DNA of 64,000 bases, taken from the NCBI GenBank assembly GCA_963844695.1, contig CAWJPL010000045.1, positions 62,001 through 126,000 of the forward strand, in the 5' to 3' direction. Below are positions 56,661 through 64,000 of this stretch, piece after piece. The notes below the pieces were generated by a model, which did no database searches, was not told the origin of the DNA, and worked only from the letters and a program-made list of their open reading frames with translations. Each line of letters opens with the position of its first letter. Position 1 is the first letter of the stretch. This DNA comes from RYN-230 sp963844695 (GTDB taxonomy: Bacteria; Actinomycetota; Actinomycetes; Streptosporangiales; Streptosporangiaceae). The position numbers and the translations under genes were made by a program.

Positions 56661-56734
56661 ACCCCGGCCGGCGGGGCGCCTCACCAAGCGTCCCGCCATC
56701 GTCAGCAGCGCAGGACCTGCCGGGCTGCGCCCGC

Positions 56735-58613
56735 CTACCCGTAGGTGGCCGCGTTGTTGGCGGCCTGCTCGGAGTCGATGAGCAGCGAGACGGCTTCGAT
56801 GAGCGCCAGGTGGGTGAACGCCTGCGGGAAGTTGCCCATGTGCTCGCCGGTGCTGGTGTCGATCTCCTCGGCGTAGAGCTGCAGCGGTCCGGCGAACGAC
56901 AGCAACTTCTGGCACAAGGCGCGGGCGCGATCGGTCTCGCCGATCATGGCCAGCGTGGTCACCAGCCAGAAGGAGCAGATGGTGAAGGTTCCTTCTTTAC
57001 CCTCGAACCCGGTGTCGGTTCCGTCGACCTTGTAGCGCAGGACCAGGCCGTCCTCGGTCAGTTCGTCGGCGATGGCCAGCACGGTGGCCTTGATGCGCTT
57101 GTCGGTGGGGGGCAGGAATCCCATGATGGGCAGGAGCAGGAGCGAGGCGTCGAGGTCGTCGGTCTCGTCGTGCTGGCGGAACACGCCCCGCTTGGACACG
57201 TCCTTGTCCAGGATGTCGGCCTTGATCTCGTCGGCGCCGGCCCGCCACCGCTTCGCCCGTTCGGCGTCGCCGCGTTCCTCGGCGAGATCGGCGCCGCGCG
57301 AGGCCGCCACCCAGCACATCACCTTCGACGCGGTGAAGTGCTTGGGGTCGCCCCGGACCTCCCAGATTCCCTGGTCGGGCTCACGCCAGTGCTCCAGGGC
57401 GGCGTCCACGAAGGTGGCGAGCCCTTCCCACACGGGGGTCACGATCATGCCGCGCGCCGGTATGGAACTGGACGTCGAGGGCGTCGAGGATCATTCCCCA
57501 GACGTCGTGCTGCTGCTGATTCCAGGCGCCGTTGCCCACCCGGACTGGACGGGCCCCGCGGTAGCCGGACAGATGGTCGAGGCTGTGCTCGGTCAGGTCG
57601 CGTTCCCCGCCGATGCCGTACATGATCTGGAGTTCGGGCTTGCGGTGCAGGTCACCCCCGGTAACCGCGTCGAGGATAAAGCCCCAGTACTCGATCGCTT
57701 CCCAGTCGAAGCCGAGGCGGTACAGCGAGCGGAGCATGAACGCTGAGTCGCGGATCCAGGTGAAGCGGTAGTCCCAGTTGCGGGCGCCGCCCCAGGTTTC
57801 CGGCAGCGAGGTGGTCGACGCCGCCATGATGGCGCCCGTCGGGGCGTAGCTGAGCCCCTTCAGGGTCAGCGCGCTGCGGTCCAGGTAGGTCTTCCACGGA
57901 TGGTCAGGGATCTTGGCTGAGCTCAGCCAGTCACGCCAGAAGTTGACCGTGCAGTCCAGCGCGGCCTGGGCGGCGTCCAGGTCCGCCGGGACCTGGCCGC
58001 CGCCCCAGGACAGCGCGACGTAGGCCGACTCTCCTGGGGTCAGCGTGGTGCGGCCGTAGCAGCGGGCGCCGAGGACGCCCAGCGGGACGGTGCCACTCAC
58101 CTCAAGCCGCAGGTCTCCTTCCGCGGGGGTGAGGGTCATCGCGTCGTAGCTGTCGCCGTTGTAGCTCCACGTGCCACCGGCCCGGCCGTAGTCGAACAGC
58201 GGACCGCAGTTCACGGCGACCTCGACCCGGCCGCTGATGCAGGTGGCGATCCGGACCAGCGCGCCGATGGCGCCGAAGTCAGCAGGCGCCCGGTGGTAGT
58301 CCGGCCGCCGTGCCTCGTGCTGGACCGGGCCCATGGCCAGGAAGTCCTGGACGACCATCCATCCGGTGGGCGTCTGCCAGGTCGTTTCCAGCACCATGGT
58401 GCCCGGCACGTACCGGCGATGCTGCGGGACGTGCGTATTGCCGGGACCGAACCTGAACAACCCGGCCGAGCGGTCCAGCAGCGCCGCGAAGACACTCGGG
58501 GAGTCAGGCCGGGGCAGGCACATCCACTCGACCGACCCGTCCGGGGCGATCAGGCAGCTCTGCTCGCAGTTCGACAGGAACCCGTAGTCGGCAATAGGCG
58601 GGAAGGTGCTCAT
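56735..58613 (-). pseudogene. GH15 glucoamylase/trehalase-like hydrolase, one frameshift
   Basis: From the ATG at 58613 the protein reads PPIADYGFLSNCEQSCLIAPDGSVEWMCLPRPDSPSVFAALLD, the standard N-terminus of actinobacterial GH15 enzymes. It continues through SLPETWGGARNWDYRFTWIRDSAFML (catalytic-barrel signature) to LSGYRGARPVRVGNGAWNQQQHDVWGMILDAL. A shift near 57455 moves the rest into the frame that reads FVDAALEHWREPDQGIWEVRGDPKHFTASKVMCWVAASRGADLA and ends at 56735. Restored length is about 625 residues. It should hydrolyse alpha-glucosidic bonds in glucans or trehalose, fitting with GlgX and GH63 nearby. Confidence 0.88.
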
Positions 58614-58689
58614 CGGCCGAGGCCTTTCGCAGTCGGGACAGGAATATCTGGCCGCTGGGGGGTTTTCCGGCAGCCGGGTCGGAGCGCGC

Positions 58690-60243
58690 TCATGCCATCC
58701 GGCTCAGCAGGTGCTCGCCGACGCGGATCGCGTTGGCCATGGCGGTGAGCGCCGGGTTCACCGCTCCGATGCTCGGGAAAAAGCTCGTATCGACGACGTA
58801 GAGGTTGTCGACCTCGTGCGCTTGGCAGTTGACGTCGAGCACCGAGGTGGCCGGATCGGTGCCGAACCGGCAGGTGCCCGACTGGTGGGCGACGCCGGCC
58901 ACCGGCACGTCCATGCTGGCGTAGAAGTTCTTGCTCAGCACGTGGTGTTCGGCGATGCCGATGTGGTTGAGCACCTTCCGGAGCTCGTGGTACAGCCCGT
59001 CCGCCTCGGTGTCGTTGGTCGCGGTGTAGGCGAGGTGCACGTGACCGTCGCGGTCCACCGTCACCCGGTTGTCCGGTTTGGGCACGTCCTCGGTGGTCAG
59101 CCAGAAGTCAACGGCGTGCCGGGCGACCTCTTCCAGGCCCCATTTCGGGGCCAGCTTGGTGAGCTTGGGCTCCTCGCCCTTCATGGCCATCGCGTTGGAC
59201 TTCCCGAGCATCTGGATGTTGCCCAGCGGCCATTCCCGGCCGTTCCCCGCGAGGTAGAAGTCGTTCAGGCCGAGCGTCTTCTGGAACACCGTGTCGTTGC
59301 GCTCCTTGTCGAGCGCCACGATGGCCTTGCTGTTGTGGTACATGTAGTTGCGGCCCACCTGGTCCGACCCGTTGGCCAGGCCGCCCGGGTGCTGGTCGGA
59401 GGCCGACCGGAGCAGGATCTTGGCGCTGTTGGCCGCCCCGGCCGAGATGACGACGATGTCGCCCTCGTAGAACTCCTGGCTGCCATCGCGGTTGACCTGC
59501 ACCCGGGTGACCGTCCGGCCGGACGCGTCCGTCTCGAGGCGCTCCACCTCCGCGTTCACCAGCAGGGTCACGTTCGGCTGGTCCAGCAGCGGGCGGACGG
59601 CGATGATGTCGGCGTCTGACTTGGCGTGCACCAGGCACGGGTAGCCGTCGCACGTGGCGCAGCGGATGCACGCACTCAGCGCCCGGTTGGCCTCGTTCAG
59701 CAGGATGCCGACCGGCGCGTGGAACGGATGGTAGCCGCCGGCCGCCAGCGCGTCGGAGATCTGCTGGACCCGCGGCTCGTGCGACACCGCAGGCCAGGGG
59801 TAGTCCTTCGAGCAGTGGCCCTCGGTGGGGTCTTCGCCGTGGGCGCCGTGTACCTGGTACAGCCACTCGGCCTTCGTGTACCAGGGCTCGAACTCGTCGT
59901 AGCTCAGCGGCCAGGCCGGCGAGGGGCCGTCGGCGTGCTTGATCTCGCCGAAGTCCTCGGGGCGCAGCCGGTACAGCGCGGCGCCGTACAGCTTGGTAGC
60001 CCCGCCGACGTAGTAATGCACCTGCGGCTGGAACGCCTTGCCGTCCGCGTCGAACCACTGCTCGGGTGAGATGTATCGCCCGTCCACGAACACCGGGCCG
60101 GGATCCCAGTTCTCCACCTCGCGCGGCAGGAAATTGCCCCGCTCGAGCAGGAGTATCCGTTTGCCCGACGAGGCCAGGGTGTGCGCTAGCGTTCCGCCGC
60201 CCGCACCGCTGCCGACAATGATCACGTCATAGTTATCAGCCAC
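58690..60243 (-). CDS. GMC-family FAD oxidoreductase
   Basis: The 517-residue enzyme has an N-terminal Rossmann motif YDVIIVGSGAGGGTLAHTLASSG, then LLERG, YYVGGATKLYGAALYRLRPEDF, a Cys-rich CIRCATCDGYPCLVHAKSDAD and a C-terminal GVAHQSGTCRFGTDPATSVLDVNCQAHEVDNLYVVDTSFFPSIGAVNPALTAMANAIRVG. This is the shorter bacterial glucose/choline-dehydrogenase-like group, distinct from the 804-residue GMC enzyme at 44.5 kb. The electron donor is unknown. It lies 76 bp upstream of GH15 on the same strand, so a sugar substrate and shared transcription are plausible inferences. Confidence 0.9.
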   Translation of the reverse strand: MADNYDVIIVGSGAGGGTLAHTLASSGKRILLLERGNFLPREVENWDPGPVFVDGRYISPEQWFDADGKAFQPQVHYYVGGATKLYGAALYRLRPEDFGEIKHADGPSPAWPLSYDEFEPWYTKAEWLYQVHGAHGEDPTEGHCSKDYPWPAVSHEPRVQQISDALAAGGYHPFHAPVGILLNEANRALSACIRCATCDGYPCLVHAKSDADIIAVRPLLDQPNVTLLVNAEVERLETDASGRTVTRVQVNRDGSQEFYEGDIVVISAGAANSAKILLRSASDQHPGGLANGSDQVGRNYMYHNSKAIVALDKERNDTVFQKTLGLNDFYLAGNGREWPLGNIQMLGKSNAMAMKGEEPKLTKLAPKWGLEEVARHAVDFWLTTEDVPKPDNRVTVDRDGHVHLAYTATNDTEADGLYHELRKVLNHIGIAEHHVLSKNFYASMDVPVAGVAHQSGTCRFGTDPATSVLDVNCQAHEVDNLYVVDTSFFPSIGAVNPALTAMANAIRVGEHLLSRMA

Positions 60244-60391
60244 GTCAGCCGAATGTCCCGGGTTGGGGCACGCGGCACATCACACCTGCGGGGTGACTCC
60301 GGGCGGAAATCGGGTGGCAGTGAGCGCGAATTCAGCCTGCCCGCCGCACGCGGTGCCGCTGAGGCGGTTGGTCGCGCCTATGGGGTATACG

Positions 60392-60420
60392 CTTACCGGG
60401 TATTTACCAAGCATTTACCG
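60392..60420. promoter_or_regulatory. PHO-box-like triple 11-bp direct repeat
   Basis: TTACC occurs three times at 60393, 60404 and 60415, exactly 11 bp apart; two of the three copies are preceded by AT. The 11-bp direct-repeat architecture matches PhoP boxes of actinomycetes (GTTCACC-type units). The array lies 92 bp before a HAD hydrolase start, which makes phosphate control plausible. The wider gap (60244-60511) holds no gene that I can recognise. Confidence 0.5.
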
Positions 60421-60511
60421 AGTGGCGGAGGCGCTGGGGCGAATGTCCCGGGGATGGAATCACCCGGACTGGGTGAATCGTTTCCCGCGCCACCCTCTTA
60501 TGTTGCGCTCC

Positions 60512-61395
60512 ATGACCGCCGATCCATTGCCCAGCTGGCGTGAGACTTCTGCGAAACGATCGATCGTGGAGTTCGTCGCCGCCGTGACCCATCCTGACTC
60601 GCCCGATTTCGTCCCCGAGCCGGAACGCGTCGCGGTCTTCGACAACGACGGGACCTTGTGGACCGAGCAGCCCGTGTACGCGCAGCTGGTCTTCGCGCTC
60701 GACCGGGCGGCCGAGCTGGGTCACCCCGCCAGCCTCCAGGAGCTGCACGCGGGCGGCATGCCGGCCCTGATGCAGCTGCTGACACTCACGCACGCCGGCG
60801 TCACCACCGATGAGTTCACTGCCTTGTGCCGGAGCTGGCTGGCCTCGGCCCGGCATCCGCGGTTCGGGCGGCCGTACTCCGAGCTGGTGTACCAGCCGAT
60901 GCTCGAGCTGCTGGGCCTGCTGGACCGCAGCGGTTTCTCCTGCTGGATCTTCTCCGGCGGCGGCACGGACTTCATGCGCACCTGGGCGTCCGACGTCTAC
61001 GGCCTGCCGCCGCACCGGGTGATCGGCAGCGTCGGTGAGACCGAGTTCCGCATCGGCCCGGCCGGCCCGAACTCGTCAAGGGCGACGCCGTGCAGGTCAT
61101 CAACGACGGTCCGCAGAAGCCGAGCTCGATCCACCGGCATGTCGGTCAGCGGCCCATCCTGGCCGCCGGGAATACCGACGGCGACCTGGCCATGCTCCAG
61201 TGGACCGCAGCCGGCCCAGGCCGGAGTCTGCAGCTGGTCGTCGACCACACCGACGGCGATCGCGAGTACGCCTACGAGCACGACCCGATCCTGGGCGCCG
61301 GCACGGACGGGGTTCGCGCGGCCGCCGCCGACCAGAAGTGGACCGTGATCGACATGGCCGCGGACTGGTCAGTTGTCCACCCGCCGGCCGTCTAG
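60512..61395 (+). pseudogene. HAD-superfamily hydrolase, one frameshift
   Basis: HAD motif I is AVFDNDGTLWTEQPVY, motif II CWIFSGGGTDFMRTW, and a Lys region GDAVQVINDGPQKPSSIHRHVG leads to motif III/IV PILAAGNTDGDLAMLQW. The last two lie in a different frame from the first, the break being near 61068 (GCCCGAACTCGTC). Restored length is about 295 residues. It resembles phosphoserine-phosphatase-like haloacid dehalogenases and is probably a phosphatase with a small-molecule substrate. Start ATG 60512 or 60500, neither with a good ribosome site. Upstream TTACC repeats suggest PhoP regulation. Confidence 0.85.
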
Positions 61396-61444
61396 TCGTG
61401 CCCCGGCCGGGCCAGGCGCGGCGTAACCACCCATCAAGGGGGAT

Positions 61445-61462
61445 GCCCGCAGATCTGCGGGC
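61445..61462. promoter_or_regulatory. 18-bp perfect palindrome
   Basis: GCCCGCAGATCTGCGGGC, with no spacer, lies 42 bp before the small membrane-protein gene and 49 bp after the HAD gene stop. It could be an operator, or a terminator stem without a T-run. Confidence 0.5.
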
Positions 61463-61504
61463 GGGAGACAGTGAAACCCAATCACTAGCGTCCGGGATGG
61501 TGGC

Positions 61505-61786
61505 ATGTCTACTAACGCGGAGAACAGCAACAGCTGGCCGGAACTGCGAACCGGCCCGATCGTCACCGGTGCCGCGCTCTTCGGGGCTGGCGCCCTGATC
61601 GCCCTGGCGGGCCTGGCCGTCGGCGGCACGCACCTGTTCGCGGCCACCCGCCGGTGGATCCAGCAGATGGAAGTGCCGCCCAGCGAGCAGGCCAGGATCA
61701 AGTGGGCCCAGGCCAAGACAGCTGCTGCCGCCGGCGCCGCCGCCTGGCAGAACGGCACCTCGGCTCGCGAGGGCGCTCAGACCTGA
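61505..61786 (+). CDS. Small membrane protein, 93 aa, unknown function
   Basis: The protein has one clear transmembrane helix (IVTGAALFGAGALIALAGLAVGG, about residues 19-41). A conserved-looking cytosolic segment with ATRRWIQQMEVPPSEQARIKWAQAKTAAAAGAAAWQNG follows. Proteins of this kind are widespread hypothetical proteins in actinomycetes, and I know of no function. It lies 68 bp before cydA on the same strand, so a link to the oxidase is possible but unproven. Confidence 0.75.
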   Translation: MSTNAENSNSWPELRTGPIVTGAALFGAGALIALAGLAVGGTHLFAATRRWIQQMEVPPSEQARIKWAQAKTAAAAGAAAWQNGTSAREGAQT

Positions 61787-61854
61787 CGCGGCGTGCTGCC
61801 TGGCCCTGCCGTCGGCGGGCAGCCGCTCCGAGCCAACCGGGACCGGGGGAGTAG

Positions 61855-63240
61855 ATGACGAACGTCGATCTTGCGCGGTGGCAGTTCGCGTTTGTGACGA
61901 TCAATCACTTCTTTTTCGTGCCGGTCACGATCGGCCTGGCCTTCCTGACCGCCTTGCTGCAGACAGCCTGGTTTCGCAGCAAGCGCGACGAGTACCTGCG
62001 GCTGACCCGGTTCTTCGGCGTCCTGCTGGTCATCAACGTGGCGATCGGGGTGGTCACCGGCCTGGTCCAGGAGTTCCAGTTCGGGATGAACTGGTCGGCG
62101 TACTCGCGGCTGGTCGGCAACGTCTTCGGCGCGCCGCTGGCCATGGAAGGGCTGGCCGCGTTCTTCCTGGAGTCCACGTTCCTGGGGCTGTGGCTGTTCG
62201 GCTGGGACCGGCTGTCCCGGCGGATACACCTGGCGACGATCTGGCTGGTCGCGCTGGGCAGTGTCCTGTCGGCGGCGTTCATCATGGCGGCCAACTCCTG
62301 GATGCAGCATCCCGTCGGCTACCAGATGGTGAACGGGAAACCGCAGCTGAACGACATCTGGGCCGTGTTCACCAACCAGGTGTTCGTCTGGGGGTATTCG
62401 AAGGTGCTGCTGGCCTCGCTGGTCACCGGCGCGACGGTGATGCTGGCCGTGTCGGCGTGGCAGCTGCGGCACGGCTCCGACCGCGAGGTGTTCACCCGCT
62501 CAGCCCGGCTCGCCCTCATCGTGCTGGTCCCGGCCATCTTGTTCACCATGCTGGTCGGCGACGAGCTCGGGGTGATCGAGGCCAAGTACCAGCCGATGAA
62601 GATCGCGGCGGCCGAGGCCCAGTGGTCCACCTGCCAGCCCTGCTCGTTCTCGCTGTTCCAGATCGGCGGTGGCAACAACGACCAGACGCCCACCCAGATC
62701 ATCGAGATCCCGCACCTGCTGTCGCTGCTGGCCACCAACCACTGGGACGGGAAGGTCGTCGGCCTGAACCCATTGCAGTCCCAGTACAGCCAGCAGTTCG
62801 GGCCGGGCTACTACGTGCCGAACGTGTTCATCCAGTACTGGTCGATGCGGGTGATGGCCTACGTCGGGGTCCTGGTCTTGCTGATCGGGCTGTACGGGCT
62901 GTGGCTGCTGCGGCGGGAGAAACTCGCGACGTCCCGGCGGTTCCTGTGGGTGGCGATCTGGGCCGCGGTGCTGCCGTTCCTGATGAACACGGCCGGCTGG
63001 CTGCTGACCGAGAGCGGCCGGCAGCCGTGGATCGTGCAAGGCATCATGCTGACCAAAAACGGGATCTCGTCGTCGGTCAGCTCGACGTCCATCGTGATCA
63101 GCCTGGTGATTTTCGTCCTGCTGTACGGCGTCCTGGCCACCGTCGACTTCGCGCTGATGCTCAAGTACTCACGCCAGCAGCTCCCGCCCGCACGAGCCGA
63201 GGCCGACGCGGACGCGCCGGTGCCGGCCGTCCAGTATTGA
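61855..63240 (+). CDS. cydA: Cytochrome bd oxidase subunit I CydA, with Lys at the heme b558 His position
   Basis: This 461-residue integral membrane subunit of the bd-type quinol oxidase reduces O2 to water. Visible are H18 (E. coli H19), E98/E106 (E99/E107), M334 in SMRVMAYVG (M393), E386 and R389 in LTESGRQPW (E445/R448), and the Q-loop GVIEAKYQPMKIAAAEAQW with K249/E254. The position of heme b558 ligand H186 reads WGYSKVLLASLVTGA, so K183 replaces His in an ungapped local alignment. The short Q-loop also holds a CQPC pair (C260, C263). GGGGGAG precedes the ATG. cydB follows after 7 bp. Confidence 0.93.
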   Translation: MTNVDLARWQFAFVTINHFFFVPVTIGLAFLTALLQTAWFRSKRDEYLRLTRFFGVLLVINVAIGVVTGLVQEFQFGMNWSAYSRLVGNVFGAPLAMEGLAAFFLESTFLGLWLFGWDRLSRRIHLATIWLVALGSVLSAAFIMAANSWMQHPVGYQMVNGKPQLNDIWAVFTNQVFVWGYSKVLLASLVTGATVMLAVSAWQLRHGSDREVFTRSARLALIVLVPAILFTMLVGDELGVIEAKYQPMKIAAAEAQWSTCQPCSFSLFQIGGGNNDQTPTQIIEIPHLLSLLATNHWDGKVVGLNPLQSQYSQQFGPGYYVPNVFIQYWSMRVMAYVGVLVLLIGLYGLWLLRREKLATSRRFLWVAIWAAVLPFLMNTAGWLLTESGRQPWIVQGIMLTKNGISSSVSSTSIVISLVIFVLLYGVLATVDFALMLKYSRQQLPPARAEADADAPVPAVQY

Positions 63241-63247
63241 GGCCGCG

Positions 63248-64000
63248 ATGCAACTCGTGCCGTTCTGGTTCATCGTCATCACGATCCTGTGGACGGGTTT
63301 CTTCGTCCTGGAGGGCTTCGACTTCGGCGTCGGCATGCTGCATGGTGTCCTCGGCCAGGACGAAGCAGGACGCCGGGCCGTCATCAACACGATCGGGCCG
63401 CTGTGGGACGGCAACGAGGTCTGGCTGATCGTCGCGGCGGCCGCCATCTTCGCCGCGTTTCCCGGCTGGTACGCCACCATGTTTTCGGGCTTCTACCTGG
63501 CGCTGGTCATACTGCTGGCCGCGCTCATCGTCCGGGGCGTGTCCTTCGAGTACCGCGGCAAACGGCACGCGGCCCGCTGGACGCGCACCTGGGACGGGCT
63601 GATGGTCGCCGGCAGCCTGCTGGCCCCGCTGCTGATCGGGCTGGTGCTGGGCGACCTGCTGCACGGGCTGCCCATCAACTCCAGCCAGGAGTACACCGGG
63701 TCGTTCTGGGACCTGTTCCAGCCGTACGGGATCTTCACCGGGATCACGTTCGTCTCGATCTGCCTGCTGTCCGGCGCGACGTTCCTGTGCCTGAAGACCA
63801 CCGACGACCTGCGCGAGGGGGCCTGGCGCCTGGCCCGGCGGATAGCCCCGGTGACCGGCGCCGCCGTGGTGGCCTTCGCGATCTGGACCCACGTGCAGTC
63901 CAGCACCACCTTCTTGCTCAACCCGGTCGAGCTGCTCGCCGTGCTGGCCGTTATCGCTGCTGTCTGGCTGGTCTACGACCACCGCGAAGGCTTCGCCTTC
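63248..64000 (+). CDS. cydB: Cytochrome bd oxidase subunit II CydB (partial, runs off the window)
   Basis: The first 251 residues are present and the gene continues past the window end. The opening MQLVPFWFIVITILWTGFFVLEGFDFGVGMLHGVLGQDEAGRRAVINTIGPLWDGNEVWLIVAAAAIFAAFPGWYA is the canonical CydB start, including the EGFDFG and GPxWDGNEVWL motifs. Several membrane helices follow. It begins 7 bp after the cydA stop, with GAGG overlapping the stop region as a ribosome site. CydB pairs with CydA as a heterodimer in the cytoplasmic membrane. Any cydD/cydC exporter genes would lie beyond the window. Confidence 0.95.
   Translation, partial: MQLVPFWFIVITILWTGFFVLEGFDFGVGMLHGVLGQDEAGRRAVINTIGPLWDGNEVWLIVAAAAIFAAFPGWYATMFSGFYLALVILLAALIVRGVSFEYRGKRHAARWTRTWDGLMVAGSLLAPLLIGLVLGDLLHGLPINSSQEYTGSFWDLFQPYGIFTGITFVSICLLSGATFLCLKTTDDLREGAWRLARRIAPVTGAAVVAFAIWTHVQSSTTFLLNPVELLAVLAVIAAVWLVYDHREGFAF

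Overview
The window is GC-rich actinomycete chromosome. Codon third positions are almost always G or C. The gene content is typical of Actinomycetota: an F420H2:NADP+ reductase, glnA2/glnE, an AfsR/SARP-type regulator, a LAL-type LuxR regulator, a DUF397 protein, GlgX/GH63/GH15 glucan enzymes and a cytochrome bd operon. A mycelial, soil-type actinomycete is a reasonable guess, but I cannot name the genus. I saw no rRNA, tRNA, CRISPR array or transposase.

Layout. 1-4.3 kb: ssuCBAD alkanesulfonate operon (minus strand) with a perfect palindrome upstream. 4.5-6.5 kb: an unrecognised protein, npdG, and a broken Clp-N-domain gene. 6.4-18.5 kb: a 5.9-kb block present twice in tandem (lipoprotein, panB, DHA2 drug exporter, TetR regulator, second MFS exporter), the copies separated by 237 bp of AT-richer DNA. 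Copy 1 is intact; copy 2 keeps intact panB and tetR but has frameshifts in the other three genes. 18.6-24.3 kb: two ribbon-helix-helix-like genes, a PhzF-family isomerase, a DUF2891 protein, nadE and a methyltransferase. 24.4-32.7 kb: nitrogen block glnA2 - AfsR/SARP regulator - glnE with a GlnR-like box upstream. 32.7-37 kb: terpene-cyclase-like protein, AraC-like regulator plus cupin, and a secreted berberine-bridge-type oxidase behind two abutting palindromes. 37-40 kb: DUF397, vapBC, ClC channel, GAP-family membrane protein. 40.3-46.9 kb: LAL regulator, alpha/beta hydrolase and a long cholesterol-oxidase-like GMC enzyme. 46.8-49.7 kb: cation:proton antiporter and DUF389 protein. 50-60.2 kb: GH63, glgX, isochorismate synthase, GH15 and a second GMC oxidoreductase. 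60.4-64 kb: PHO-box-like iterons, a HAD hydrolase, a small membrane protein, cydA and the start of cydB.

How the parts work together. ssuCBAD imports and desulfonates organosulfonates. glnA2/glnE form a glutamine synthetase and its adenylyltransferase, with a large ATPase regulator between them. GH63 + GlgX + GH15 are alpha-glucan trimming enzymes. The hydrolase-GMC pair behind a LAL regulator looks like a small lipid or sterol-type oxidation unit. cydAB is an oxygen-reducing terminal oxidase, but this CydA has Lys where the heme b558 His ligand normally sits.

Caveat. At least a dozen otherwise conserved genes, including glnE, carry one- or two-base frameshifts in GC homopolymers. That density points to indel errors in the assembly rather than to mass gene death, so every 'pseudogene' entry below should be read in that light. 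The 5.9-kb tandem copy could likewise be a strain-variant assembly artefact, although the copies differ mostly by synonymous substitutions, which is not what random read error produces.
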